A stretch of 64,000 nucleotides of DNA from JASDSY01 sp041441465 (GTDB lineage: Bacteria; Muiribacteriota; UBA9980): positions 1 to 64,000 of the forward strand of contig JASDSY010000011.1 of assembly GCA_041441465.1 (NCBI GenBank), in the 5' to 3' direction. Shown here piece after piece: positions 32,735-41,491 of the stretch. The notes below the pieces were generated by a model. It did no database searches. It was not told the DNA's origin and worked only from the letters and a program-made list of their open reading frames with translations. The position numbers were made by a program, and so were the translations under genes. Each line of letters starts with the position of its first letter. Position 1 is the stretch's first letter.

Positions 32735-34141
32735 ATGTCAACCCCTTTATTTTTGCTGCCATCGAATGTGAATTATGAATGCCAGTGCTGCGGCGATTGC
32801 TGCCAGACCTGGGGCGTCGGCATTTCAAAAAAAGAGGCCGAAAAATTTTCGCTTGAAAACTGGAACGCGACTTTAAAGTCACGAAATGCTAACTGCTGGG
32901 CCGCCAGGGAAAATTGCCAGGTGATAAAAAACCAGGAACAGCTGCCTACTAACCAGTCTAACAAATATATAATTACCGACTATGAACTTTCGGCGCAAAT
33001 CGAAGAGGGCAGCGATAAAAAATGCGTGTTTTTAAATGACAAAAATCTTTGTGAAATGCAGGTTGAAAAAGGATTCGACTACAAATCTCACGTATGCAAA
33101 AGCTATCCTTTCAAGCTTTATCATCTTCATGACGGCACGATACAGATCGGAACCTCCTTCTATTGCCCGGGAATCCTTTCGAACACACGAACTCCGCTTG
33201 ACGTGAATTCATTAACCAAGCTTTTAGATGACGAGAATGATAAAATTTCATTAAGCGAGAATCTTTTATTCTTTGAAAATGTTGAAATTTCACTTGAAAA
33301 TATGAATACAATCAACAATTTCATATCTGATTTTTTATTCAGACCTGAAACTTCCGTCCACTTAAATGAGCCGTCTTACAAATCGAGCGTGCAGCAGCTT
33401 TCAAAACTGCGTTCGGAAATTCCGGATTTTGAGGACCGTCTTACTGTCGGCATAATTTTCGTAAATTTATTGAAAAAACTTTCTATGCAGCTCATAAACA
33501 AAGACAAGGAAAACTTCAATTCTCTTCTCGCAAACGAGCTGTCTAAAACAGAGCTTATGACCGAGCTTTTAAAAAAATGCCATGATATATTTTTAAAACA
33601 GCCTGAAAAAAATCTCGGTCCGATTATTTCCGGATTATTTATACATTTGAGGCAATTCGCCGCTTTTAAGGCAAAAAATCTAAAAAACGTCGCCGGCCTT
33701 GTATTTAATATCATAAAAACATTCTTGAAATGCGGCGGGTTTTATTTCGAAGATTATGCCACTACAATTTCACTCGCAAAACATTCTAAGATCAGGTTTG
33801 ACTTAACTGATGACGAAACCGCAAAATTAATCGAAAAATATTTAAGCATGATAATTTTTAGAAAAATTACATTCTATTCGGCGGGAATGCTTAACGGTTA
33901 CAAAAAAATCGCGCTTTTTTACTCGCTGATCAAATGGTATGCCAAGGCATTCGCAGTTATAAGAAAATCCGAATCTGCTAATTATGAAGACGTATTTAAG
34001 GCAATAAGGTTTGTTGAAAAATATTTCGTTTATCACAGCGGTCTTATAACAAAAGTTCAGGAAGTTTCATATTTCAACAGTTTTTACGATCCATTGTTCG
34101 AAAATTTTTCGATACTCAAGTCAATAATAAAATTATCTTAG
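32735..34141 (+). CDS. CxxCxxCC metal-cluster protein (YkgJ/FliB-like)
   Basis: A 468-residue protein with an N-terminal Cys cluster: CQCCGDCC (about 16-23), CVFLNDKNLCEMQ (about 97-109) and HVCKSYPF (about 116-125), the Zn/Fe-cluster domain of YkgJ and FliB. FliB methylates flagellin lysines, but no flagellar gene is nearby and the C-terminal part is not recognisably FliB. It follows the radical SAM gene by 38 nt and may act with it. Confidence 0.78.
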   Translation: MSTPLFLLPSNVNYECQCCGDCCQTWGVGISKKEAEKFSLENWNATLKSRNANCWAARENCQVIKNQEQLPTNQSNKYIITDYELSAQIEEGSDKKCVFLNDKNLCEMQVEKGFDYKSHVCKSYPFKLYHLHDGTIQIGTSFYCPGILSNTRTPLDVNSLTKLLDDENDKISLSENLLFFENVEISLENMNTINNFISDFLFRPETSVHLNEPSYKSSVQQLSKLRSEIPDFEDRLTVGIIFVNLLKKLSMQLINKDKENFNSLLANELSKTELMTELLKKCHDIFLKQPEKNLGPIISGLFIHLRQFAAFKAKNLKNVAGLVFNIIKTFLKCGGFYFEDYATTISLAKHSKIRFDLTDDETAKLIEKYLSMIIFRKITFYSAGMLNGYKKIALFYSLIKWYAKAFAVIRKSESANYEDVFKAIRFVEKYFVYHSGLITKVQEVSYFNSFYDPLFENFSILKSIIKLS

Positions 34142-34210
34142 CGTTACTTGATTTGTTTTGTTTTATCTGATAAAATTTATTTATATCTAAATCGATTAGG
34201 AGGAATTTTA

Positions 34211-34996
34211 ATGAACGGCAAAAAAGTATTATTAACCGCGGCACGTTGTATATTTACCTTATTTGCAATAATTTTCACTTGCAGTAATGCTTTCGCTTTA
34301 ACATCCGATGAGATACTTCAAAAAGTAGAGGATAGATACGTAGGCAAAACATCTCAGGCTGAACTTAAAATGGTTATTGCCGATAAGGACGGCAGCGAAA
34401 AAGAAAGGACGCTTACGATTTTAAGGCAGAAGCTTGACGCGCAGAATCTCGATAATTTTCAGCATTTTCACTCGCCGGCTGATATTATGAACACAACATT
34501 TCTGGTAAACGAGAAAAATGGCGCTCAGGAAAAATTCATTTATCTTTCGTCATTCAAAAAAATACGCAAAATAGTTTCAAAAGATAATAATGTACGTTAT
34601 GTTTCAAGCGATTTTACTTATGAGGATCTGGATAATTTTCACGCAGCTGATTATACATGTCAACCTTTTAAAGAAGAGACTTTTGAAGGTGAAAAAGTAT
34701 TCGTGATAGAGGCAAAAAAGAAAAATGACGATTCGCAATACTCGCGCTTCGTATTTAAAGTTTCGCAGGAAAAAATGCTGCCTTTGCAAATTCTGATGTA
34801 TGACAAAAAAGACGGCGCCCTTTTAAAGCAGCTCGAGAATAAAAAATTAAAAAAAGTTAAAAACATATGGACGCCTTACGAAATAATAATTAAAGACGTT
34901 AAAAATATGAGTTCGACACGCCTTGTACTGGATAAAATCGATTATGACTGCAAGCTCGACGCCGACACATTTACTCAAAGAAACATGGAAAAATAG
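34211..34996 (+). CDS. LolA-like outer-membrane lipoprotein-sorting protein
   Basis: A 261-residue periplasmic protein. Signal peptide at about 1-28 (ends NAFA). The body (SDEILQKVEDRYVGKTSQAELKM..., FQHFHSPADIMNTTFL, IYLSSFKKIRKI) matches the LolA-like family that often pairs with RND exporters. By family it carries or binds lipoproteins or lipids between membranes, implying a diderm envelope. AGGAGG fixes ATG 34211; an upstream frame start at 34148 is rejected. No RND partner nearby. Confidence 0.85.
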   Translation: MNGKKVLLTAARCIFTLFAIIFTCSNAFALTSDEILQKVEDRYVGKTSQAELKMVIADKDGSEKERTLTILRQKLDAQNLDNFQHFHSPADIMNTTFLVNEKNGAQEKFIYLSSFKKIRKIVSKDNNVRYVSSDFTYEDLDNFHAADYTCQPFKEETFEGEKVFVIEAKKKNDDSQYSRFVFKVSQEKMLPLQILMYDKKDGALLKQLENKKLKKVKNIWTPYEIIIKDVKNMSSTRLVLDKIDYDCKLDADTFTQRNMEK

Positions 34997-35055
34997 GCTG
35001 AATAAAACTTAAACCACAAACCAAACGTATCAATATAAATATAACTCATTCAAAA

Positions 35056-35089
35056 AAGCCGGCCAATTAATAAACTTGGCCGGCTTTTT
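35056..35089 (+). terminator. Terminator of the LolA-like gene
   Basis: AAGCCGGCCA (35056-35065) pairs with TGGCCGGCTT (35077-35086), followed by TTT. Confidence 0.85.
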
Positions 35090-35104
35090 ACAAAATAAAT
35101 AAAA

Positions 35105-35145
35105 AAGGCTGTTTAAAAGTTTATCACTCAAAACAGCCTTTTTTA
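35105..35145. terminator. Bidirectional terminator before the minus-strand gene end
   Basis: AAGGCTGTTT (35105-35114) pairs with AAACAGCCTT (35131-35140), T-run on + and A-run (T on minus) on the other side. It serves the leftward gene ending at 35173. Confidence 0.8.
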
Positions 35146-35172
35146 TTATTATATGATTAAAATTACAATTAA

Positions 35173-36246
35173 TCAGTTAAGTTCATTTATAATAAATTTA
35201 TATAATTGCAATTTATTCAAAGCTGAATCTTTTTTCATATAAAATATTCCGCCGTCTTCGTCTATCGTGATATAGCGCCCGGCAAATGTTTCCGGCGAAG
35301 GAAAAATTTCAGCCCTGCCGATAAACCTTGCGTTTCCATTAAACCGGTAAATATAAGCTTTTTTTATATTTTCATTGCTTTTGGCGAAAAAAACTTCGAC
35401 ATATATGTTATTTCTTGAGTCAGCGCCGATCAAATTAAAGCCGCGGCAGCCATAGCCGGAATTTTGAGGCACTAATTCCTTCGATAAATAAAATTTCGAA
35501 ATCGTATTTTTAACCAGGTCCTGTTTTAATAAATAAGCTTCGCCTGTATTATAACCTATTCCTAAAGCTTCTTTCGCAGATTTCGCACCGATTGCCGGAT
35601 TTATTTTGCCGTCGATTTTTATAAATGAGGAAAGCTTTTCATTTCTATATGAAAATGAAATATTTTTATTCTTTTGAGCGAGCGTGTTTAAAATGAACAT
35701 ATTTTCATTTTTATCCGATATCGAGCAGGGCCATATTTTTTGTATAAACGGCGCGGCTCCGTCTATCGCTTCCTTTATATCAAAAACTTTTTTATTCGAC
35801 GCCTGCGGCTTATCTGCTGAAAAATCAATATCGCATACGCCTATCGAAGCCTGTTTTTGAAAAATTACAAAAAGTTTCTTTGATTCGCTGAAATACGCAA
35901 AATCAATTGCAGTAAATTCAAAAGGAAGCTTGATGTCGCCTAACATTTTACCATCCATGGAATATTTGCATATTTGATTTTTTCGAGTGTCTAAAAAAAG
36001 GACTATATTTAATTTTTCGCAAACATAAAATGACGCCGGAAACTCAATTTTATCGCTTGTTTTTTTTATATTTTCAAATACGGTTTTTCCTGACTTATCA
36101 GCCGAAACAACGGCCGGTATCATAGCTTTTTCAAACATCATTTTAGCGTCGGCCGCATAAGCCCGGCCGGCGCTATTCATTATTACGCCGTACAATAACA
36201 CCACAAAACAAGATAATTTAAAATACATTTTTATTTTATAATTCAT
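35173..36246 (-). CDS. Exported beta-propeller-like protein of unknown function
   Basis: About 357 residues. Signal peptide near the N-terminus (YFKLSCFVVLLYGVIMNSAGRAYA), then repeating beta-rich segments (VLFLDTRKNQICKYSMDGKMLGDI, IYVEVFF...IYRFNGNARFIGRAEI, ITIDEDGGIFYM) like the blades of a 6-bladed propeller. The start is uncertain: AAGGAG is 15 nt before this ATG and adjoins a TTG five codons earlier. It follows the SH3-C39 gene by 12-27 nt, so both exported proteins are probably cotranscribed. Confidence 0.68.
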   Translation of the reverse strand: MNYKIKMYFKLSCFVVLLYGVIMNSAGRAYAADAKMMFEKAMIPAVVSADKSGKTVFENIKKTSDKIEFPASFYVCEKLNIVLFLDTRKNQICKYSMDGKMLGDIKLPFEFTAIDFAYFSESKKLFVIFQKQASIGVCDIDFSADKPQASNKKVFDIKEAIDGAAPFIQKIWPCSISDKNENMFILNTLAQKNKNISFSYRNEKLSSFIKIDGKINPAIGAKSAKEALGIGYNTGEAYLLKQDLVKNTISKFYLSKELVPQNSGYGCRGFNLIGADSRNNIYVEVFFAKSNENIKKAYIYRFNGNARFIGRAEIFPSPETFAGRYITIDEDGGIFYMKKDSALNKLQLYKFIINELN

Positions 36247-36273
36247 ATTTATAAAAAACAACTCCTTAATTTT

Positions 36274-37608
36274 TTACTTAGTTATAACTGCGGCATGGTT
36301 CCAGCGGTTACCCCATATCGAACTGAAGGTATTTATATCAAATGTTATTTTATTGCCGGAATGGCCATATTCGTTACCAAAGCCCCATGCCGGATCGTTT
36401 ACGTAGACTGTTCCGTCTTTTACGCCGGTTACCACGATATAATGTCCGCCGCTCCATACGCCTCCGGCGACGTTTACTACAACAGGTTTTCCGCTTGCGG
36501 TAACTTCCTTGAGCCAATTTATGTCGCCGGAAGTGGAATAACTGCCGGAAAGGCCTAATGCGCGGGCTGCCGATGCTATATTATCTGTCGAAGGCGTGCC
36601 GTCGGTAGTTGTATTGCATAAATTTGCGAGCTCAGGATGGATCGATTTATTAATTCCATAATATTGCAGCGCCATTGAAAGTGATGTCGGACCGCATGTA
36701 TAACCGTCAGGCTGGCCCGTAAGCGGTACTGCCAGGTGAGTACCCGATGAAGAACCATTCGCTGAAGTATTTCCCGTGGAAGTGGCCGCGCCGCCCTTTG
36801 AAACATATGATTTATAAACGTAACCTGTTCCGCCGTTATAACTTATTTTATACCAGTCGCCTTCTTCGCCTATTATAGACATGCCAGCTCCGTTTGCAAG
36901 GCTGCCGATAATATTACCCCAGGCGCCGTCACGCACATTTAAACCCGAGCCTTCACAGCCTGAGACTGTTCCGGAACCTGACACCGCCGACACGCTCGTA
37001 TTGCTCGAGCCTGATGGCTGTCCGGCAGTCTGTGTCGCGGCCACATATGATTTATAAACATAACCTGTTCCGCCGTTATAGTTTATTTTATACCAGTCGC
37101 CTTCTTCGCCTATTATCGACATGCCGGCTCCGTTTGCGAGGCTGCCGATAATATTACCCCAGGCGCCGTCGCGCACATTTAAACCCGAACCTTCGCAGCC
37201 GACGACAGTCCCTGACGAAGCCGCAGCGCCGGGTGAGCTTGAAGGCTGGCTCGCGGTAACGACACTGCCCTGATTTGTCGAAACGTATGATTTATAAACA
37301 TAAGATATTCCGCCGTTATATTCAATCTTATACCAATCTCCATCGGTGGCGACGATAGTGACACCCGCGCCATTATTTAACGCGCCGATAATATTGCCCC
37401 ATGCACCGTCGCGCACATTTAAAGCCGAGCCTTCACAGCCGACGACGGTTCCTGAAATTTTTGCGGCTGCCGATATTGTTTCCGATTTAAGGCTTTGCTG
37501 GATGCCGCTTATACCGCTTGCGTCTGCATTATTAAAAAGCAGTAAATTTATGAACGCTAAAACTAAAAATTGCCTGGATGTAAACTTAAAAATCAGTTTA
37601 ATGTTCAT
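36274..37608 (-). CDS. Exported protein with three SH3 repeats and a C39-like peptidase domain
   Basis: A 444-residue secreted protein. Signal peptide at about 1-30, three bacterial SH3 domains (each about 58 residues: GCEGS.LNVRDGAWGNIIG...GDWYKI.YNGG..YVYKSYV), then a C39-like papain-fold peptidase (about 295-444). The catalytic Cys is in YTCGPTSL, His in GGHYIVVTG and Asp in VNDPAWG. SH3 units usually bind cell-wall peptide, so wall-associated peptide cleavage is likely. Repeats 2 and 3 are nearly identical in DNA with a 240-bp period, a recent duplication. Confidence 0.9.
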   Translation of the reverse strand: MNIKLIFKFTSRQFLVLAFINLLLFNNADASGISGIQQSLKSETISAAAKISGTVVGCEGSALNVRDGAWGNIIGALNNGAGVTIVATDGDWYKIEYNGGISYVYKSYVSTNQGSVVTASQPSSSPGAAASSGTVVGCEGSGLNVRDGAWGNIIGSLANGAGMSIIGEEGDWYKINYNGGTGYVYKSYVAATQTAGQPSGSSNTSVSAVSGSGTVSGCEGSGLNVRDGAWGNIIGSLANGAGMSIIGEEGDWYKISYNGGTGYVYKSYVSKGGAATSTGNTSANGSSSGTHLAVPLTGQPDGYTCGPTSLSMALQYYGINKSIHPELANLCNTTTDGTPSTDNIASAARALGLSGSYSTSGDINWLKEVTASGKPVVVNVAGGVWSGGHYIVVTGVKDGTVYVNDPAWGFGNEYGHSGNKITFDINTFSSIWGNRWNHAAVITK

Positions 37609-37915
37609 TTTAATCTCCTTAAAAAATATTATTAATATTCAATTTTTATTAACTATACTTAAATTCTGATTATTTTGTTTCACGGTATTTTATCATAATG
37701 AGCCATAAATTAATATATTTTTTTACTTTTTAATTAATACAGAATTCAATTTTTGTTAAAATAAGTCAATAATAATAATTTTCTTAAGTGAAAAATACTT
37801 AGTTTATATTGAATTTCAGGCAAATTCATGTCATTTTTTTACTTGAACAACTTGTAAAATAGTATCTTTATAATAAGTATAAAACCCGAAAACAAAATAA
37901 TTGGAGTTAAATACA
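37609..37915. other. AT-rich intergenic stretch
   Basis: Divergent spacer between the C39 peptidase gene and the hybrid kinase. Very AT-rich with no gene, tRNA or hairpin terminator seen. It must contain the leftward promoter, but no convincing hexamer pair was found for it. Confidence 0.5.
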
Positions 37916-37944
37916 TTGCAAATTATTTCATATTGTAATATAAT
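37916..37944 (+). promoter_or_regulatory. Sigma70 promoter abutting the hybrid kinase start
   Basis: TTGCAA (37916-37921), 17-bp spacer, TATAAT (37939-37944). The predicted start of transcription is about 37950-37951 and the ATG is at 37954, so the mRNA would be leaderless or nearly so. Confidence 0.7.
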
Positions 37945-37953
37945 GTGGTAATT

Positions 37954-39471
37954 ATGTTTATAAGCTTTTTTAAGTGTTTTAATAATACGAATTTCAATCT
38001 TTTTATATTATGCTTTTTGTATTTTTTTAGTTTTTATATGGCATTCGATTTATTCGGCCATAATTTTATGACTTTTTCCCTTGTACTGACTACTTATTTC
38101 TCTTGGCTTTACGGATATTTTTATGGAATTTTAAGCATTGCCGCGTCGACATTAATTCACGCGCTGATTCTTCAGGCTGCTGGAAAAACTTCGTTAACCG
38201 TTCTTTTTTCACAATATCCGATATTGTATTTTGGTGTTTTAACCCAAATAATTATGGTTTTTTTAATACATTTTTTTAAAACTATTTACAATCAGTTAAA
38301 AAACGCTAAAACAGAAATCGAAATCGCAAAATTGCGCGCTGAAAACTCTGACCGCGCCAAAGCTGCATTTATGGCTGATTTAAGCCATGAAATCAGAAAT
38401 CCGTTATGCAGTATAATCGGATATGCCGAATTATTAAATGAAGATACGGCGCTTACTCAAACGCAAAAAGAAACATTAGCTCCGATATTGTCAAACGCAA
38501 ACCATATTCTTGCACTGACAAATAAAGTCCTTGATTTTTCAAAGATAGAAAACGAACAGATTACCATCGAAAACAGCGAATTAAATATTACTTCTCTTAT
38601 CGCTGAAATTTGCAGCGCCAACCGCTATATTGCAATAAAAAAAGGCCTCGAATTCGAGCAGAAATTAAAAGGTAAATTTGATAATTACTTAATTTGCGAT
38701 CCGCTAAGATTAAAGCAAATATTGATTAACCTTATAAATAACGCCATAAAATTTACTGAAACAGGAAAAGTCGTCATAGAATGCGAAGAATTATCGGTTG
38801 AAGGATCGTATTCAAAAATATTATTTAAAGTTAGCGATACTGGAAAAGGCCTTACCAGTCAGGAAATAGATAATATTTTCAAGCCTTATAAACAAGCAAA
38901 TAGTGCGATCGAAAGAAAATACGGCGGTACCGGGCTGGGATTGGCAATCGCCAATAAGCTTGTCGGACTGATGAGCGGCGAACCAATTAAAGTTACGAGC
39001 GAAATTGGACAAGGGACTGTATTTTCATTTTCGGTCAGATTAAAAAAGGGAGCTGTCATGGAAAAACAAAGTAAAGCAGAGAGTAAAAAATCCGACAAAT
39101 GCGCTGAGGCTCAAAAATTAAAAATTCTTGTGGTCGAGGATAATTTATTTAATATTACTTATATAAAGACAGTGCTTGAAGCTAAAGGCCATGAGGTAAT
39201 GGAAGCGACGGACGGATTAAAAGCTCTGGGAATCGCTTTAAATAATGATGTTGACTTCATGCTAATAGATCTTCAAATACCGGAAATTAACGGAATTGAA
39301 GTCACAAAAAAATTACGAGCCGAACAAAAAACAATGCCTATAATTTGTATAACAGGAAGCCTTTCTAACGGCGTAATTGAAGAATGTACAGACGCAGGCA
39401 TGAACGGCTGCCTTGCTAAACCTTTCAGGCCGGAAGAAATTTATCAGATAATTGAGAAATTTGCCAATTAA
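37954..39471 (+). CDS. Membrane hybrid histidine kinase with receiver domain
   Basis: About 505 residues. Three or four membrane spans (about 15-110), HisKA with phosphoacceptor His in DLSHEIRNP (about 145), HATPase with N box (INLINNAIKFTE), DTGKGL and GGTGLGLAIA, then a receiver (about 385-500) with the phospho-Asp in MLIDLQIPE. The sensor region is short and has no large periplasmic loop. No output domain, so it probably signals by phosphotransfer. ATG 37954 is preferred because the GTG at 37945 would lie before the transcription start. Confidence 0.88.
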   Translation: MFISFFKCFNNTNFNLFILCFLYFFSFYMAFDLFGHNFMTFSLVLTTYFSWLYGYFYGILSIAASTLIHALILQAAGKTSLTVLFSQYPILYFGVLTQIIMVFLIHFFKTIYNQLKNAKTEIEIAKLRAENSDRAKAAFMADLSHEIRNPLCSIIGYAELLNEDTALTQTQKETLAPILSNANHILALTNKVLDFSKIENEQITIENSELNITSLIAEICSANRYIAIKKGLEFEQKLKGKFDNYLICDPLRLKQILINLINNAIKFTETGKVVIECEELSVEGSYSKILFKVSDTGKGLTSQEIDNIFKPYKQANSAIERKYGGTGLGLAIANKLVGLMSGEPIKVTSEIGQGTVFSFSVRLKKGAVMEKQSKAESKKSDKCAEAQKLKILVVEDNLFNITYIKTVLEAKGHEVMEATDGLKALGIALNNDVDFMLIDLQIPEINGIEVTKKLRAEQKTMPIICITGSLSNGVIEECTDAGMNGCLAKPFRPEEIYQIIEKFAN

Positions 39472-39518
39472 TAATTAAATGCACTCATTGTTACATCTGA
39501 TATATTACAAATAAAAAA

Positions 39519-39538
39519 GCGGCGAATTTTTTCGCCGC
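39519..39538. terminator. Bidirectional terminator between convergent genes
   Basis: GCGGCGA (39519-39525) pairs with TCGCCGC (39532-39538), with A-run before and TTAATTTTT after. Confidence 0.75.
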
Positions 39539-39573
39539 CTTAATTTTTAATGGAACTTTAAAGAGTTTTAATA

Positions 39574-40308
39574 TTAGAGATTACCTGCCGACATGTTACC
39601 TTTGAGCTTATTACTAAGGTTATTCAGGTAATTGTTTAATTCGGAAAAATTAGTTTTCTGGCTTACATTATTTGCTGCCTCGGCCATTTGCGAGGTAATT
39701 TGCTCCGGCGAAGCGTTCTGTTCGCGCATTGTTTTCCATAAATTATTAAGGTTACTCATCGCCGATATTTTAGAATTTAATCCTTCCTGAGTACTGCTGT
39801 TAAAATTTGAATTAATCGAATTGGCAGCTTTTACATAGGAATTCATTGCGCTTACGCCGAGCTGGGAATAAGTGGAAACTGACTCGTTTATAAATTGGTT
39901 GGCCGCCGGTTGGTTGAGCTGGTTTGAAATTTTATTCGAGGCCGCAAGCATATTCGAATAATCCGAAAAAGTTTTTTGCTCATTCATTTTCATGCCGGCC
40001 GAAACTAAATTGCTAAGTCCGCTCATATTGCCATTTTTAGCGTAATTAACGAAACTTTTTTGAAAACCATCCATCGCATCTTTGCTGCCGTTTTGTTTTA
40101 ACTGATTATAGATATTGCCTGCGTTTTGAGCTTCCTGGGTTATAGAAAAACTCACAGCATTTGCCTTTGTAGAGGTTTTGGCGGCCGACCAGTTGTCTAA
40201 AATAGAATTGCTCGTATCAGTCAGAAGCGTTTTATAAACACGCTGATTAAAAGTCGGGGGTGATGCTTTATATTGATTTAGCGCATCATTTACGTTCATC
40301 CAGTCCAT
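39574..40308 (-). CDS. Asn/Ser-rich helical protein of unknown function
   Basis: A 244-residue protein without signal peptide, very rich in Asn, Ser, Gln and Lys and predicted all-helical, with repeated patterns such as SNLVSAGMKMNE, ISNQLNQPAANQF, ISAMSNLNNLWK and LNNYLNNLSNKL. GAAGGGGG fixes ATG 40308; the frame runs 14 codons further. No family recognised. Composition suggests a structural or secreted-without-signal protein; no export genes adjoin it. Confidence 0.65.
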   Translation of the reverse strand: MDWMNVNDALNQYKASPPTFNQRVYKTLLTDTSNSILDNWSAAKTSTKANAVSFSITQEAQNAGNIYNQLKQNGSKDAMDGFQKSFVNYAKNGNMSGLSNLVSAGMKMNEQKTFSDYSNMLAASNKISNQLNQPAANQFINESVSTYSQLGVSAMNSYVKAANSINSNFNSSTQEGLNSKISAMSNLNNLWKTMREQNASPEQITSQMAEAANNVSQKTNFSELNNYLNNLSNKLKGNMSAGNL

Positions 40309-40485
40309 ACGTTTTCCCCCTTCCTGTAAAAAATCTATCCTGTCATACATGATACAATTACTCTTCTTTAATTATATAGTATACCTTTTCTTTTCAAATG
40401 TCAAATATTTTATGTTATTTTAATTGTTAGTTTTCATGATTCTTTTCGATAACGTTCAAAAAAACAAAAAAATAATAAAAATATG

Positions 40486-40514
40486 TTGTATTTATAAATA
40501 AGTTATGGTATAAT
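40486..40514 (+). promoter_or_regulatory. Promoter of tRNA-Thr
   Basis: TTGTAT (40486-40491), 17-bp spacer, TATAAT (40509-40514), 15 nt before the mature tRNA. Confidence 0.8.
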
Positions 40515-40529
40515 CTAAAAAAAATAAAT

Positions 40530-40602
40530 GCCAACATGGCTCAGTTGGTAGAGCAGCTGATTCGTAATCAGCAGGTCTGGGGTTCGATTCCCCATGTTGG
40601 CT
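40530..40602 (+). tRNA. tRNA-Thr (anticodon CGT)
   Basis: A 73-nt cloverleaf. Acceptor GCCAACA/TGTTGGC, D arm GCTC-AGTTGGTA-GAGC, anticodon arm GCTGA-TTCGTAA-TCAGC with anticodon CGT (reads ACG), five-base variable loop, T arm TGGGG-TTCGATT-CCCCA, discriminator T. CCA is not encoded. Confidence 0.97.
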
Positions 40603-40608
40603 TTAAAT

Positions 40609-40634
40609 CTCCCTATAACAGGGAGTTTTTTTTT
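40609..40634 (+). terminator. Terminator of tRNA-Thr
   Basis: CTCCCT (40609-40614), loop ATAAC, AGGGAG (40620-40625), then nine T. Confidence 0.92.
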
Positions 40635-40944
40635 GGCCGTATTAAATGCTAATAAAAATTATAAAAAATAAAGTTTCAACTTATTCACGATTTCTGATTG
40701 CCGCATATTTCATAACCGGTTTAATGTTTAGCCTGATTAATGTTTATATTGTAATTATAAAAATTTTGTGTTACTATAAGATTGAGATCATGAATTTCAA
40801 TGCAGAAGTAACATTATTACATAAGTTTTAACAAAAAATATACTGAAAATTGAATATTTGTTTTATTAAATAATATAACATTTTTAATATTCATAATTTG
40901 AACTTAAATTGGTTCTGCTGTAATTCATGGTTTGAGGAGGAATT
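40635..40944. other. Intergenic stretch with one doubtful 61-codon frame
   Basis: Between the tRNA terminator and the ferritin-like gene. An open frame at 40646-40831 would encode a hydrophobic peptide (MLIKIIKNKVSTYSRF...), but it has no RBS and begins right after the terminator. I do not call it a gene. Nothing else is recognised. Confidence 0.4.
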
Positions 40945-41418
40945 ATGACTACTAATGAACACGTGGTCAATTTAGTCAATCTTGTCGATCTTTATATTAA
41001 ACTCGAACAATCGATGGAAAAATATTATGAACTTTGCGCTCAAATATTTCCTGAAGAAAAATTTGCCTGGTTTGGTATTGCTACGCAGGAAGGCATTCAC
41101 GCTAAAATTTTCCAAAAAATAAAAACGGCGATTATTGAAAATCCTTATAAATGGCGAATCGGAAAATACGATCATAATATTTTAAAAACTCTGTTAAAAG
41201 AAATGGAAGAAGAAATAAAAAGAATTGAAAGCGGAAAATTCGTTAAAGAGCATGTAGTAAATTTCGCTAAAGACGTCGAATCTTCTCTTGTTGAAAGCGA
41301 TCTTTCGAATTCTTTTATATACGAAGGCAATGATTTTAAAAAAATGCTCGATAAAATCAGCGAAGAAACAACTGAACATCGTGAATTTATGGAAAAATTC
41401 ATGAAACTGCGCGAATAA
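40945..41418 (+). CDS. Ferritin-like / rubrerythrin-like four-helix protein
   Basis: A 157-residue all-helical protein with two ferritin-like metal-binding helices. The first has EQSMEKYYELC and the ExxH motif EGIH (about residues 17-53); the last has EETTEHREF (ExxH near 145). A third helix contains EEEIKRIE. This suits a diiron site for peroxide or iron handling in an anaerobe, but no rubredoxin domain is present. GAGGAGG precedes the ATG. Monocistronic by spacing. Could also be a non-catalytic relative. Confidence 0.7.
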   Translation: MTTNEHVVNLVNLVDLYIKLEQSMEKYYELCAQIFPEEKFAWFGIATQEGIHAKIFQKIKTAIIENPYKWRIGKYDHNILKTLLKEMEEEIKRIESGKFVKEHVVNFAKDVESSLVESDLSNSFIYEGNDFKKMLDKISEETTEHREFMEKFMKLRE

Positions 41419-41491
41419 AGTTATTTTTATTTTATGTATATTTTTTTGATATTGTAAAACATTATTAAATAAGTTTAGGATGACATTTATT

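Noticed and set aside
32735..34141. Definite flagellin methylase FliB
   Set aside because: Only the Cys-cluster domain matches; there are no flagellar genes nearby and the C-terminal region is not recognisable.
40646..40831. 61-codon hydrophobic ORF after the tRNA terminator
   Set aside because: No RBS or promoter, AT-driven hydrophobicity, and no neighbour logic.
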